The notes beneath the pieces were generated by a model. The model worked only from the letters and a program-made list of their open reading frames with translations, was not told the origin of the DNA and made no database searches. DNA of 64,000 nt from positions 25,650,977 to 25,714,976 of the forward strand of contig CM076259.1 of assembly GCA_038380795.1 (NCBI GenBank), in the 5' to 3' direction. The translations under genes were made by a program, and so were the position numbers. Positions 12,801 to 23,789 of the stretch are shown piece after piece. Source of the DNA: Pyrocephalus nanus. Lineage: Eukaryota > Chordata > Aves > Passeriformes > Tyrannidae. Every line of letters starts with the position of its first letter. The stretch's first letter is position 1.

Positions 12801-15800
12801 GGCAAACCCTCTCCTCCTACCAATGAAACCCAGCTGCTTTGTCTTGGCGTTTTTACGTGTTTCTCTCCATTGTTCCTTCAAGCTGGTTTGTTGCTCTTTG
12901 CATTGCAAAAGGGAAGGGAAGGATAAAGGAGAAGGAACAACTAGAAAATCTGGTTACTATAGGGTCCACTACACAGTGTTACGATATTTTGAGAAAGTGG
13001 TTAGAGGTCCATCTCTGGGACAGAAGTCAAGAGGATACAGCCAAGGGAAACACTGCACCGTCAGCCATCCTGCAGTGCCCACACAGAGATGAATGGGTTC
13101 TAACAGGTATTCCCTCTCAGCCTCCTGATTTTCCTAGCACACTCGGTGTTGCACTCAGAAGTGCAGAAGAACTGGCACCCTCTCCCCAGTGAGACAAAAT
13201 CCAGATTCCAGTCTTCAAGCAGTGTTTAATTTCTTCTCCCAAAATATACACTTAGCTGTCAAACAGTAGAAATGTGGGATCCACCTATATCTGAAGCTAA
13301 TGAGATACCAATCCCCTCCCCAGTCATTCACCCCAAATCCCTTGTTTTTTTCAAATGTGTTGGTCCAAGATATGGACCTCCTGATGCACTCCAAAGAAGG
13401 TGGCAGATGTCTTCAAGAAATTTCACATTTGCAGACTGGAGCATGAGCTTGCTTTTCTTCGTCTCTCACAGGCAGCTTACATCTAAACCACTGCCCCAAG
13501 CAACCAGAGGGCCAATGTCAAAACCAAGAGGTACAATATAATAAGTGAGAAAACTAAGGCACAGAGCAGGTAGGAAGATTTCACAGCAACTTATATGATC
13601 TTCACTTCTAGGTAGCAAGTTTGCAAGGCAGAGAAGGGACAGTCACTCATAAATGCCGGCTGATGTCTCCCGCACAGATCAGAAATGAAGTGCACTTGAA
13701 AACAAGTAGCAAGAAAATGCCACACAGCCACAGCTTGTGCTACAGTTATCTGTGCTTTAATAGAGCATCTAAGCCTGCAGACTTGCTTATCTGCATGTTT
13801 ATTTACTGCCTAGGAAGTGCAATCAGAACCCCACCGTGAGAGCAAATATGCCCCTGCTCTAACCAGCTCACACTTAAATCTGTACACTCGTTGTGGCAAA
13901 ATCTACAACCTCTGGTAAAGTCAAGACGTATACAACTCCTTGTCCACCACCCAGATGCACTCTGGAAGGAAGTACGCTTCACAGCACAATAGCAGTCTGC
14001 TCTTTTCATTCGCTAAACCCAGAGACGACACTGTGAGAGATAAACCTCTCCAAGGAATTGCTGGTTATTCACAGATTAGCATTGCTACCATAGCAGAGCA
14101 GAAGCTGACCTCCCTGCAAAGATAGATGCAACCCAGCTAAATAAGGCATTCTTGGGAAACAATTTCATCTAGCTCACAGGATATGTGGCAGAAACACAGT
14201 CTGGTTAATGGGAGTCTCATAGTCCGGGAAGACACATCTGGCTGAGACTTGTGACAAACTCTCTTCTATACAAAGAGAAACATTCCCCAGCTCACGTAAG
14301 ATCACACAAGAAAGATCAAAGGTGCCCCGGTGCCTCCTGATGGGTAAGCAGCTGTACTAATAACAGCAGCTGGAAAATACAACAGGAGACTCAGCCAGTC
14401 CCTTCCTCCTGTGCTGGGAGCAGAGTCGCCTGCTCGGCAGCCCCCAGCAGCAGCCCCCTGTTAATTACCGGCAAGGAATTTGCACTCTGGCAGATAAAGT
14501 CACTCACCCAGCCACTGGCGCATTTGCACAAAGCAGCTCGGGTCTGACAGCAGCTCCATCTGAGAAGCACCATCAGGGTGCCACGCACATGTATGTGCTA
14601 CACAGCACTGCTCCTGCTTTCAGAGCCTGTGCCACACATGCTGCTGCTCAGAGGTTACGGTCCCTTCAAAACAGGCAGGGAGGTTGTTTAAACACTCATA
14701 CACAGGGCATTTGGCCAGCGACTTCAGCCCAGTGTGAAGTGCCTCAGACAGAACCGCTTGGTTCGTCTCCCAGACTCCGATCCCTGGAACCATCTGCAGC
14801 ACAGCAGCCGCCTGACGGCACAGCACGCACCTTAAAAAATAGGCTTTGTGCAGATGAGCCTTTGCTGTGCTCCCAGGGTAGAATCACTTCTTTCCTGCCT
14901 CCCCATTTAAAATACGCTTATCTCCTTGAGGCACAACTCCAGCAATGCCTGGTCTGGCACTCAAGGGAAGGATTTCAAGGAGGAAGACACCTATCACTCC
15001 AAAGCCAGCACAAGGATCAAAAATGAATGCATTTTTTCTTTCCACTGAAGATGTGCTTCCTAGACTAGACCTGGGAAGTTACTTTTATTATAATAACATG
15101 TTACTATTGGGTTTTATTGCAAAAAGCCAGTGAATAACAAAACCAGCCTGAGTTATCCACATGATTGGCACTCCACTGCCTTTGCCAAATTATCAGTGAA
15201 AGGAGGACTGAACTATCTACAAAGTCTCTATCACTTAATTTCAAAGACAAATTAATACTTCTTAAAGTGATGGCTTCATGGCCAAATACAGCTATGCAAT
15301 TACATCAGGATCTCAATTTTAATTTATTCAGTTTCATTTTTTAAAGACACTAGTTTTTAGATTTTCTCCATTATAAAAATGGGGGGAAAGTTTAAACAAA
15401 GCAAGCTGATGATGCTGGCCAGACTGTGTGAACAGCCCCATAGGAGGAAGTACATCAGGCCCTGGTCCAGTGAAGACCAGCTGAATTCCCAGCTCCAGCT
15501 CCATCTTCCCTGGTGCACTCAAGTATTCTGCTGGCAATGTGGCAAAGGTCTTGGAGAGCGTCAAGTGCTGCCCTTCTTACACAAAAAGCAGTCAAGTCAG
15601 ATCAAGAGGAAGCACTTAGCTTAGTTAAGCAAACAGAAATCCTTGCCTTTTCTCTCCTGTATAACATGCCTTTTCAGCTTTTCACATGGAAAAATTACAC
15701 TGAGGGAAATGGAGGTGAGGTGAAAAAAAATCATCCCAAGGTAACAACACTACAAACACCATGTCATTTGAAAAGGTTACAAATCCACCTTTATATGCTC

Positions 15801-18400
15801 ATCATCACTCTGTTACTAGGGGGTTACAGCCCCTTAGATCTGTCAGTAGATCTCCTCGCAAGAGGAGACTCACTAGCCCTCCTCCTCTAGGATTTTTTTG
15901 GCCAAAATGAGACAAGCTGGATTAAACTGTTTACATAACTCTTTCCAAAGGTTGGCTCATTTGGACAGAAAAGGGTTAAGGATAGTTCAGGAGAACAGCT
16001 ACAGGTCCAAGTGATTCATCTGAATGGCCAGAAAACTGGCAAGGAGCAGAGGGCAGGCCAGGTCAGTGACCTCTTGGCAAGGCTGGATTCAAGAAAAGAC
16101 TTCTGTCCACAGCCCAGTATACTCATGCTGGCATAAACCTCTTTGCTAGCATCTAAAATTCATGGTGAAAATAACTTTCTTGATGAATCAGGTTTAAGCC
16201 AAAACAAAAAAAAAGAAAACCCCTTGCTCTTATTTTGAAATAAGTATCCCGGTGGGACATAGAACGATGCTGGAATACGTACAGTGGTACTACCCGTGGC
16301 ATTGGTCCCACACATCGCCCTTCAGACCTCACTGACACAGTCAAACTCTCCAGTGTTAACTAGGTAACTTACTCCAGCAGGATGTGAACAACTGATTGAC
16401 TTTTAATATATTCAACAGACATTTCAAGCCTCTCCCTTTTCCTCTGTTGTGATGGATGCTTCCCAAAAATCACTCCATCTGCTTCAGGAGCCCCAGCTGA
16501 GAACATGAGCAACTTCATGTCTGTAGCATCCCTGTTAATAGGAGTGAACGGCCGCCTCATTGAGCCTGACCCAGGAAGAGAGAGATAAAAAGGGCTGTCT
16601 GAAGCTGATGGCTGGCTTCCATCCGAGGAATACAGTTCACCGTTCACCGTCTATTGCTCTTATGACTATTACTGAACCAGGCCAAGAAAAGCTCCCAAGT
16701 TTTGGCACGTCTCAGATTTTCCAGTCTGCACGAAGTCGTGCCAGGAACATTTACTGAAGCAATTTCTTTCTTTCTTTAAAGACTCTAATTATGCACCTAA
16801 CAATGTTGTAGAAATAAGTGTTGTACAAAAACCCCCAGTACAGCTCAGATACCGTTTTGCCGACAAAAGGATTAGAAGCTTAAGGCTCAGTGTTAATATT
16901 CTGAATGTACTGAAAGGCACGAAATGCAAGCTGCAGAAGAAACAGAAGGAGTAGAGAGGTTATCACTTCCAAAATCTGGAAAGGGAAAACCACACAGGAA
17001 AATGCCACACTAATCTTTCTGAATGGCAGTGGTGCCGCAGAGTGGTAACAAGAAACATTTAGGAGTGGGCAACCCTCAAAGCTGTCTCTGAATTCCAAGC
17101 AGCTCACCTTCAAGGACAGCCCACTCCCTAGAAAATGAGAAGATCTAGATATCCCAGAGGGTGAGATGCTACCCCCCGAGTGAAACGATGTTCACCACTT
17201 GGCAGCTACCAGCAAGGAGGAATCAAACTGAACCCCAAAACAAAAGTTGCCTGAAGTGTCAATTTTCCCTGAAACCAGAGCCAGACCTCAGTCATCACTC
17301 TCAAGTTTTGCTGAACTTAGACTGGAATCAAGCCAAAATGTTCACTGGTTTGCTGCCTGGACCATTACCTCTGAAGCCAGTCAAATAATTCATTTATTCA
17401 CTCAAGCATGAACTGGCCTTTAAAACCAGATTTTGAACAAGATGGCTGTACATTTTTCTTACTCTCAGTTTGCAGGTGAGGCACAGAAACATGACAGTAC
17501 TTACATCTGGGAAGCTGTCCAGGTACTCCAAATTAGAGTACATTAGGCAAAAAGCAGGACTTAGCACTTTGGCCATTAACATAACATTAGTGACACCAGT
17601 GAAATTACAAATCCAGGGCCAAACACATCTTGGCTATGCTTCTCTGGGTTACTGATCCCAGAAGGCTTTACTCAGACCAGTGCCATTGCTATGTAGCTGT
17701 TATTATCATTCATCTTATTGATGCACTGCTGTGTGCTTCCTTCCAACAGAGGTTTTGCTGTATATTGACCAGAACCAGTTAAGGTTTATTTAGGGTTCCT
17801 AAGGAAATGAATAAACACGATTTGGCTTTTTCAGGACAGTGTAGGAGAGGATGCATGGAAATGCTCACTTCCTAAGTATGTCACGCCTTGAGAAGAAAGT
17901 GTGTTTCGAAATTATCATGTACAGGCAGATGTGAAATGCTAGTCCATACTGCAGTTCAGTTCCACTCCCCTTGGTTTTCACAACAGCTGTGAGTAGAGCT
18001 GGACAGTGCTGGATCACAACCACCCCGTCTCACCTCTGCTCCTCACCTGGCAGTTGCGGGGAGTTCACCGAAGAGCTTTGCTTATGGAGACAGAGCAACA
18101 GTGATGGGCTCCATCCTAAACCCCACTCTTTGTCATAGCCCGGGAAGCACAGTCCACGGGTGGGAGGCAGAAAAAGAGGGAATCAGATGTGTTATGCTTT
18201 TTTTTTTTTGCACAGAGCCAAACTGTGATGCTCTAGGGTGGGTCTTGCCATCTGGGAAAAATATGTAGGGAGAAAAAACACAGGCAGGGAGGACGAGCCG
18301 CCCCCCGAGCAGGACCGCTTGCCTCCGAAGGCAGGCTCGGCCTCCCTCCCCAGCCCAGCTTGAGTTCATTTTCCTCAAATCACTTCCACATTTCCCCTGC
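9876..18400. other. Non-coding stretch, no gene recognised
   Basis: Only short overlapping frames. The region holds an A19 tract at 10,951-10,969. A possible short CORE-SINE relic lies around 13,540-13,600 ('gagaaaactaaggcacagag'). If the gene that starts at 19 kb continues here on the minus strand, this is its first long intron. Confidence 0.4.
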
Positions 18401-18544
18401 CGTAATTATCAAATATTTTGTTTCTGACTTCACTTTTTAGGGAGGCCGCCGCAACCGGGAACGCAGGCACCGTTTGTTTTCTGTCAACAGAGCTGGGGGG
18501 GTTGCAGCTGGGGGCTTTCAAAGGTTTTCAATGTCATTGCAGTG

Positions 18545-18655
18545 AAAGAAAGGAAGAAAAGAAGAGCAGGAGAAAGAGCGCGAGGGAGAGATGGAGGGTG
18601 GGATAGCGGGAGGGAGGGATGGAGGGAGGGAGGAAGGGAAGGCGCTGCCCCGGGG
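18545..18655 (+). repeat. Purine-rich (GGGA/GGA)n tract
   Basis: The plus strand carries over 100 bases almost entirely of G and A, with repeated GGGAGGGA and GGAGGGA units. It lies about 250-350 bp inside intron 2 of the CpG-island gene. Such tracts can form G-quadruplex or triplex structures; that is inference. Confidence 0.8.
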
Positions 18656-18900
18656 AGCCTGGCCCGGTGGCGGGCTGCGAGGGTCCGGCCCCGGCGGGGA
18701 CGCAGCCCCCTCGCCCCCACCGAGGTGGCCGACGGCCCCGCAACTTCCCTGCTCGCCCCGGCTCCCACTTTCCCCGCTCCCGGCCGCTCCCCCGCCGCGC
18801 TCCCGGTGCCGCGGAGCTCCCGCTGCCCCCATCCCATCCCGCCCCGTCCCGTCTCGTCCCGCTCCGTCCCCCCGTCCCGCCGCCGGGGCCCCGCGCCTAC

Positions 18901-18960
18901 CTCGGCTCGCAGGCGGGCGGCGGCCAGCAGGGCGCAGAGCAGCGGGAGAGTTTTCCAGAT
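18901..18960 (-). CDS. Signal-peptide exon, gene unidentified
   Basis: A 60-nt exon of 20 codons, phase 0 at both ends. It is bounded by the acceptor ctctcttgcag and the donor gtaggc. It encodes IWKTLPLLCALLAAARLRAE. With the preceding ATG this is a textbook signal peptide: a short basic start (K), a leucine/alanine core, and an A-x-A-type end (LRAE). The protein should enter the secretory pathway. Later exons must lie at lower coordinates, possibly outside this window. I compared it mentally with several cell-adhesion and receptor leaders and found no match. Confidence 0.6.
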
Positions 18961-19057
18961 CTGCAAGAGAGGGAGCGGGGGGCGGTGAGCGCGGGCCGGG
19001 CCGGGGACGGCGGGGCCGCCGCGGCCGCCGAACTTCCCGCCGGGAGAGCCGGCTCAC

Positions 19058-19380
19058 CATGCTGCGGGCGGCGGGCGGCACCGGCGGGGCACGAGGAGTT
19101 GCGGAGGCGCCTTCCCCGGCTCCGGCTCGCTCGGGAAGGGAAGGGGAGGGCTCCCCCTCTCCCCGACCCGCCAGCCCGCGGCTCCACCCCCGGCCCGGCC
19201 CGACCCCCGCCCCGGGGCCGACTCCTCCCCGGCCCCCGCCCGCTCCCCACCGCCCCTCGGCGGTGCCCCCGTCCCTCCTGCCGGCGGCCCCTCGCCCCCC
19301 TCGCCGACCTTTGAAGGCAGCCGAGAGCTGAGGGGCGTCCAGGGGACGAGGCTGCCGCCCCACACCACCCGGCTTCACAC
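19058..19380 (-). CDS. First exon (5' UTR plus ATG) of a secretory or membrane protein gene
   Basis: On the minus strand the exon ends ...CCGCAGC-ATG, immediately followed by a consensus donor gtgagc, so the ATG (19,060-19,058) would be its last codon. The 5' end is not defined by sequence; the upper coordinate is only a likely limit within the CpG island. The exon is joined through a 97-bp GC-rich intron (18,961-19,057) to the signal-peptide exon at 18,901-18,960. The joined N-terminus begins M-IWKTLPLLCALLAAARLRA. Gene identity is not recognised. Confidence 0.55.
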
Positions 19381-19560
19381 CCTGGCCGGGCATGACATGG
19401 GTCCGAGGGCGCTCCCCGGGCCCTGCGCTGGTGTTGGTTCGGGGGAAGCTGGAACAGCCGAGCCGGGGTGCAGCTGCCCTCCAGCCCGGCCAGGAGCACC
19501 CCTGCGAGGGGTCGCAGCCGCCCCCCACACTGTCACAAAAATGGGGAAACTGAGGCGCGA

Positions 19561-22500
19561 GGTGGCTGCTCCTCTCATCCACTCAACCCACCGTTCCCAC
19601 ACGCATGTTCCCACATGCTCCCGCCCTCAGGCCACGCTGAAGTCCCGGCCACAGCTGCAGGTGCCACCCGTATTGGGGTGCGGGGAGATTTAAAAGTAAG
19701 AGTTTAGACCCGTGTGTGTTAGGATCCAAATGGTGTCTGCTGAGCAAAACGGGCTATTTTGCCAGGCACAGAAAACCCACATGAAATGCCTGGCGGTGCC
19801 CATTTGTGTATAAATACCTGTGATCCTCTCGTTTAATCTCTTCATCTCTGAATTTCAGTAGTCTCAGGTAGCTAGAAGGAAGGATTGGTAATACAAAGAG
19901 ACCAATAGCCCCAGGCTTATACAGAAATCTCTGTCACGGCAAGCAACGCTATAATGCCAGTTGTCAAGGGCTTTTCCTCGAGTTTTGAGGTTTGTTGTAA
20001 CCAGAAATGACACCGCTGGCTTTGAAATACCATCTCACTGTGACCAAGCATGCCCATAAGCCATCTATCTTCTTGCCCTGCTTTATTCTGTGCTCTCAGC
20101 ACAGGCAGGCACCAAGGGAGATGCTGGCATGTGCAACCTCCTCATTCATCAAGACCAAAGATTATATTCCAGCATCCTACTAGAAGGAGAAAACTCTGGC
20201 AAGAGTTATCCTAGATCAGCCTACATCTGGTCTGTTCATGGCAGCTGTGCCATTTTTCTGTGCTTCCTCAGGCTCTGCTTCCTCACTCAATTTTGCCTTT
20301 AGGACTACTGTTACTGACTTTGCACCCTTTCCAGCAAGTTCTGCTTCTATCTGTGAGTGGTATTAGCCTATAAATCTGTCATGAAAAGATGTCCAATTAT
20401 TTCACTGCTGATGCTGAGCGATGTGGGTTTGTTTGTTTGTTTGTTTTAAACTCACCTTTCAGGATGTACCTCTTTTTTTTGGAGTCATTAACGGCCTTGC
20501 CTCATGACACAGAGCAGGCATAGTTATGGCTGAAATCAGCTGACTTCTAGTTTGGCAGAAGCATCATAGGGCTCGGCTCACCCTGAGTCACTCTGATGTG
20601 AGTGCCACAATAGGAAAAAAACAAATGGCAAATGATAAACACATTTTAAAAGATTCATCAATTTCTGGCCCCTTGACGCTCAGCCCTGTAGAAGCTGTGC
20701 TACATGAGGAGAGGAGGCTCTCTATTTGTAGAGACTAAAAGTGACTCATACCACTCTTGGGAACAGAGCACTAGCGGGGGTCTCCTGTGCCTGCATTCCC
20801 TCCCTGATACCACGGGCAGTCACCTCATGTAAGTGTGATTAGCCACTGTGTGGATTATATAGGTCACCATGAGCATGGGTTTTTCTTCTGTGCACTCAAA
20901 AGGACTGAATATGAAACAAGGTAAAATATTAACTCACACATTCTGTGTTGACATTCAGGTACATGAAAATGTGTTTTTTCAAGTTAGTTTCTATTATGTG
21001 GAAACAGGTAGAAGAGGAAACCAAAAAGCATCTCTCACACAAGCATCAGAGAGGGTGAGCACAGGACAGGCACCCACAAGGGGAGAGAGGCATTTGTACA
21101 GCTACTCCTCTAATTCAGGTAAAACATTTGTGTGCAGATGAAGCCTGACTATCTCTGATAGACTGGGGTGGGGGGGGAAGAACAGCCCTTAGCACTTTGC
21201 TGGAAAGATGATGACAGTGATGGAGCTGGAGTTGTTTGTGGGAGTGTGGATGTCTGCCATGACAGGAAACTTATCGAGTCAGAGAAAAGGTGTGTTATCT
21301 CTTCCATCACAGGCAGCACAAAACAATCGCAGGCACAGACACTGGAGCTTTAAGCTGTGTACAAGGGCACACATTTTATAACCAAATACATGATATCTGA
21401 CAAATTGTTCACTTATTATTCCAAACTTTCACCATTTAAAGCTGTAAGCTGCAAAGAAACAGTTTGTACTACCTGAGTGCCTGAGAAATAAATCTGATGG
21501 GAATCTTTGCTCTTCAGTGATGGACACAAAACAGGGAGCTTGAATCACAAGCACCAGAATGAGGGGAAAGCAAATGCATTTACAGTTGTGGTTTCAAGCT
21601 GTGGCCATAATGGATAAGGTAATTCATCACTGCTGGCTATACAACCGAAGTAGTATCATAAAAATGCTTTCAGCTAAAAGCTTCATTATAAGGGTGAACG
21701 ATGCTTGCCTGAAATTTTGAAGGTTGCAATGCTCTGGTGGGCCAAAGAAATTGGGAATCATTGCTCTACAGAGAAGACGTTATTCTATTACATACACCAG
21801 TATTTTATTACTGCTGACACTTACTTTCCAGTCACTGGTATTTCTAAAACAAACATTTTGTTATACATATGGGATTGCAAATTTTGAGATACCTGCCCCA
21901 GTGGCTGCGCAACTGAAATCCAGTGACAAACAGTTGCCTGAGAAGCACAGCGAACAAAGCCTGGACTCATGCAAGTGTACATCTCATGGGTGGATACATT
22001 CTCTTGTGTTTAATAAAAGGCAGGCTCTGACCGAGACTTTCTCCGTTCCTGGGGCACTGTAAAGATCACTCCCCTCCATCTCTGGTGTCTCATGAGGGTT
22101 ACTCTGAAGCTGCAGCCTCTCCCTTATGACAGCATGTGCACACATATATACCCAAAGTGATATTGTAAGCCTCGTTTCCCTGGGAAATGAGGCTAAACAC
22201 ATGTCAATAAATTACTTCTTAAGCCCTCACCCAGCCCTTGTGGCCATATCATGATATCACCCTCTCCACATTACCTCACCCCCATCCGACACTCACATCC
22301 TTCATGTCTCCTCCTTTCCCCCTCCACATGAAACACCTACCCTAAGGGATGGGGTTGTGCTCACAGTGCTGTGCTGAAGTCAGTGATCACCACGCCTGCA
22401 CTGCATTTTAGGTGACAATTCAAGAAACCAAGTTGTTTGGTGAGTGGCCTGCATGACAGGGCAATAATTTGTTCCACTAAAGGTTAAGAAATTTGCAGCA

Positions 22501-23655
22501 GCATTATTTGGTAGAATTAAGAAGCAGGACATTATTCTGGAATAGCAATTGTGTTGAGCTACATGAGCAGTGATACCTCATTGACCAGACTGCCAGTGCC
22601 TAAGGAAGGGCCAAAGGACACCTGGGTTTCGCAGCAGAAACAGGCCAAGAGTGTAAGATGTGAGGGGAAAGCCCAGGACGGGGTTACACCCTCAAAGGTG
22701 TGGGCATCAAACCCAAATGAAGTCTAGGGTGATGGCAAGGCTGTTGTGAGCCAGCCAGTCCCCAGGGCTGTCACACAAGGATCACCTGTGGCATTTGTAC
22801 TTATCATGATGCCTTAAAGCTCCATTTCAGAACTAATGTAATAAAGTGCCATAACTTCCCCTTTCTTCCCCTAGCAGATGTCTTTATTTTGCAGGTTATA
22901 CTAGGGACATTGCTGACCAAAGGGCACACAAGTGTGGCACTAGCAGGCATGTGACTTGTATAAAATGCATTCTTCAGTGGCTAATGTGTTTGATGGGCTT
23001 TAGGATATTCCATTAGCTAGACCAGTAAAATGCCTAAATACCTTTGACAATTTGGCCCTTTAAATTCATCCTTAATATTCCTGATTCAAGGTGAAGTTTT
23101 CTACTCTAAGACAAGCTCCCAAGGCTTCATTTCCTCACAGCGTTCATCCAGACCCAGCATCCAGGTGCGATCATCCAGCTAAGCTGTGTCCATCAGGAGC
23201 GGGCACAGAACTGCACTCATGCCCAGCCATACCCACTTTGCATTTGCCACAGTCTGGCCAAGGGTAACTTGGTGTTCACAGGGCCTCATAGGCTCAAAGT
23301 ACACTAGATCTAAGTCATGGTGTAAGATCTGCCTCAAAACCTCAGTGTGGAAACAGTCACTCTTTCCTGAACAGTGTGACATGCTTCTGTCTCAACATGT
23401 TCCTCGTGCCAGTTCACTCCAGGTGCTGCCAGACCATGATGGAGCACGGGTAAGTGAAATACTCCTGGTTTTGGCTCTGCTATTGCACATGCCCTGTGTA
23501 AAGAGGCTGAGGGCACAAGGCTTATTCACCATGAGAAGAGACCCTGTTTGGAGTGGGAGGATAGACTGAAGTCTCTTCCAATCTGAATTATTAAATGAAC
23601 TTGTGAGTCCTATAACTTTGGTAAAGCCTTCAAACTGTAAGCACTCTCACAAACC
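19561..23655. other. Non-coding stretch upstream of the CpG-island gene
   Basis: No gene recognised. It contains a MIR-like snippet at about 19,540-19,565 ('aaaatggggaaactgaggcg') and a short (TTTG)n run near 20,428. The remaining open frames are short and unsupported. Confidence 0.4.
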
Positions 23656-23789
23656 TGAGATTAGCTCAGTTGGTCAGAGCATACTGCTCATAACACCAAG
23701 GCTGTGGGTTTGATCCCTGATCCATTCACCTAAGAGTTGGACTTGATGATCCTTGTAGGTCCCTTTCAACTCAGAACATTCTGTGATTT
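23656..23789 (+). mobile_element. tRNA-Ile-derived SINE with CR1-like tail (TguSINE1 type)
   Basis: The first ~70 bp reads as a tRNA-Ile relic: 'TTAGCTCAGTTGGTCAGAGC' (A box), an AT-containing anticodon region 'tgctcataacaccaagg', and a B box 'gggtttgatccctga'. It lacks an intact acceptor stem and CCA logic, so it is not a working tRNA gene. The second half, 'gttggacttgatgatccttg' to 'cattctgtgattt', is a CR1 3' end including the ATTCTRTG-type terminal motif. This composite is the architecture of the passerine TguSINE1 family, mobilised by CR1. It is the best taxonomic clue in the window. Confidence 0.85.

Larger units (their letters stand above)
18550..19560 (-). promoter_or_regulatory. CpG island promoter
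   Basis: About 1 kb of very GC- and CpG-rich DNA in clear contrast to its surroundings. It encloses a minus-strand ATG, two short exons and a 97-bp intron. The core region upstream of the ATG on the minus strand (about 19,060-19,400) has GGGCGG/CCGCCC-type boxes and no TATA box, as in a housekeeping or developmental CpG promoter. The long open frames here on both strands result from GC richness and the rarity of stop codons. They are not genes. Confidence 0.8.

Noticed and set aside
18518..19582. Open frames up to 354 codons on both strands in the GC-rich block
   Set aside because: GC richness removes stop codons in all frames. Composition is Pro/Arg/Gly-rich with no domain, and real exons there are short with clear splice sites.
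23656..23725. Functional tRNA-Ile gene
   Set aside because: The acceptor stem does not pair, the anticodon loop is altered and a CR1 tail follows, so it is a SINE head.
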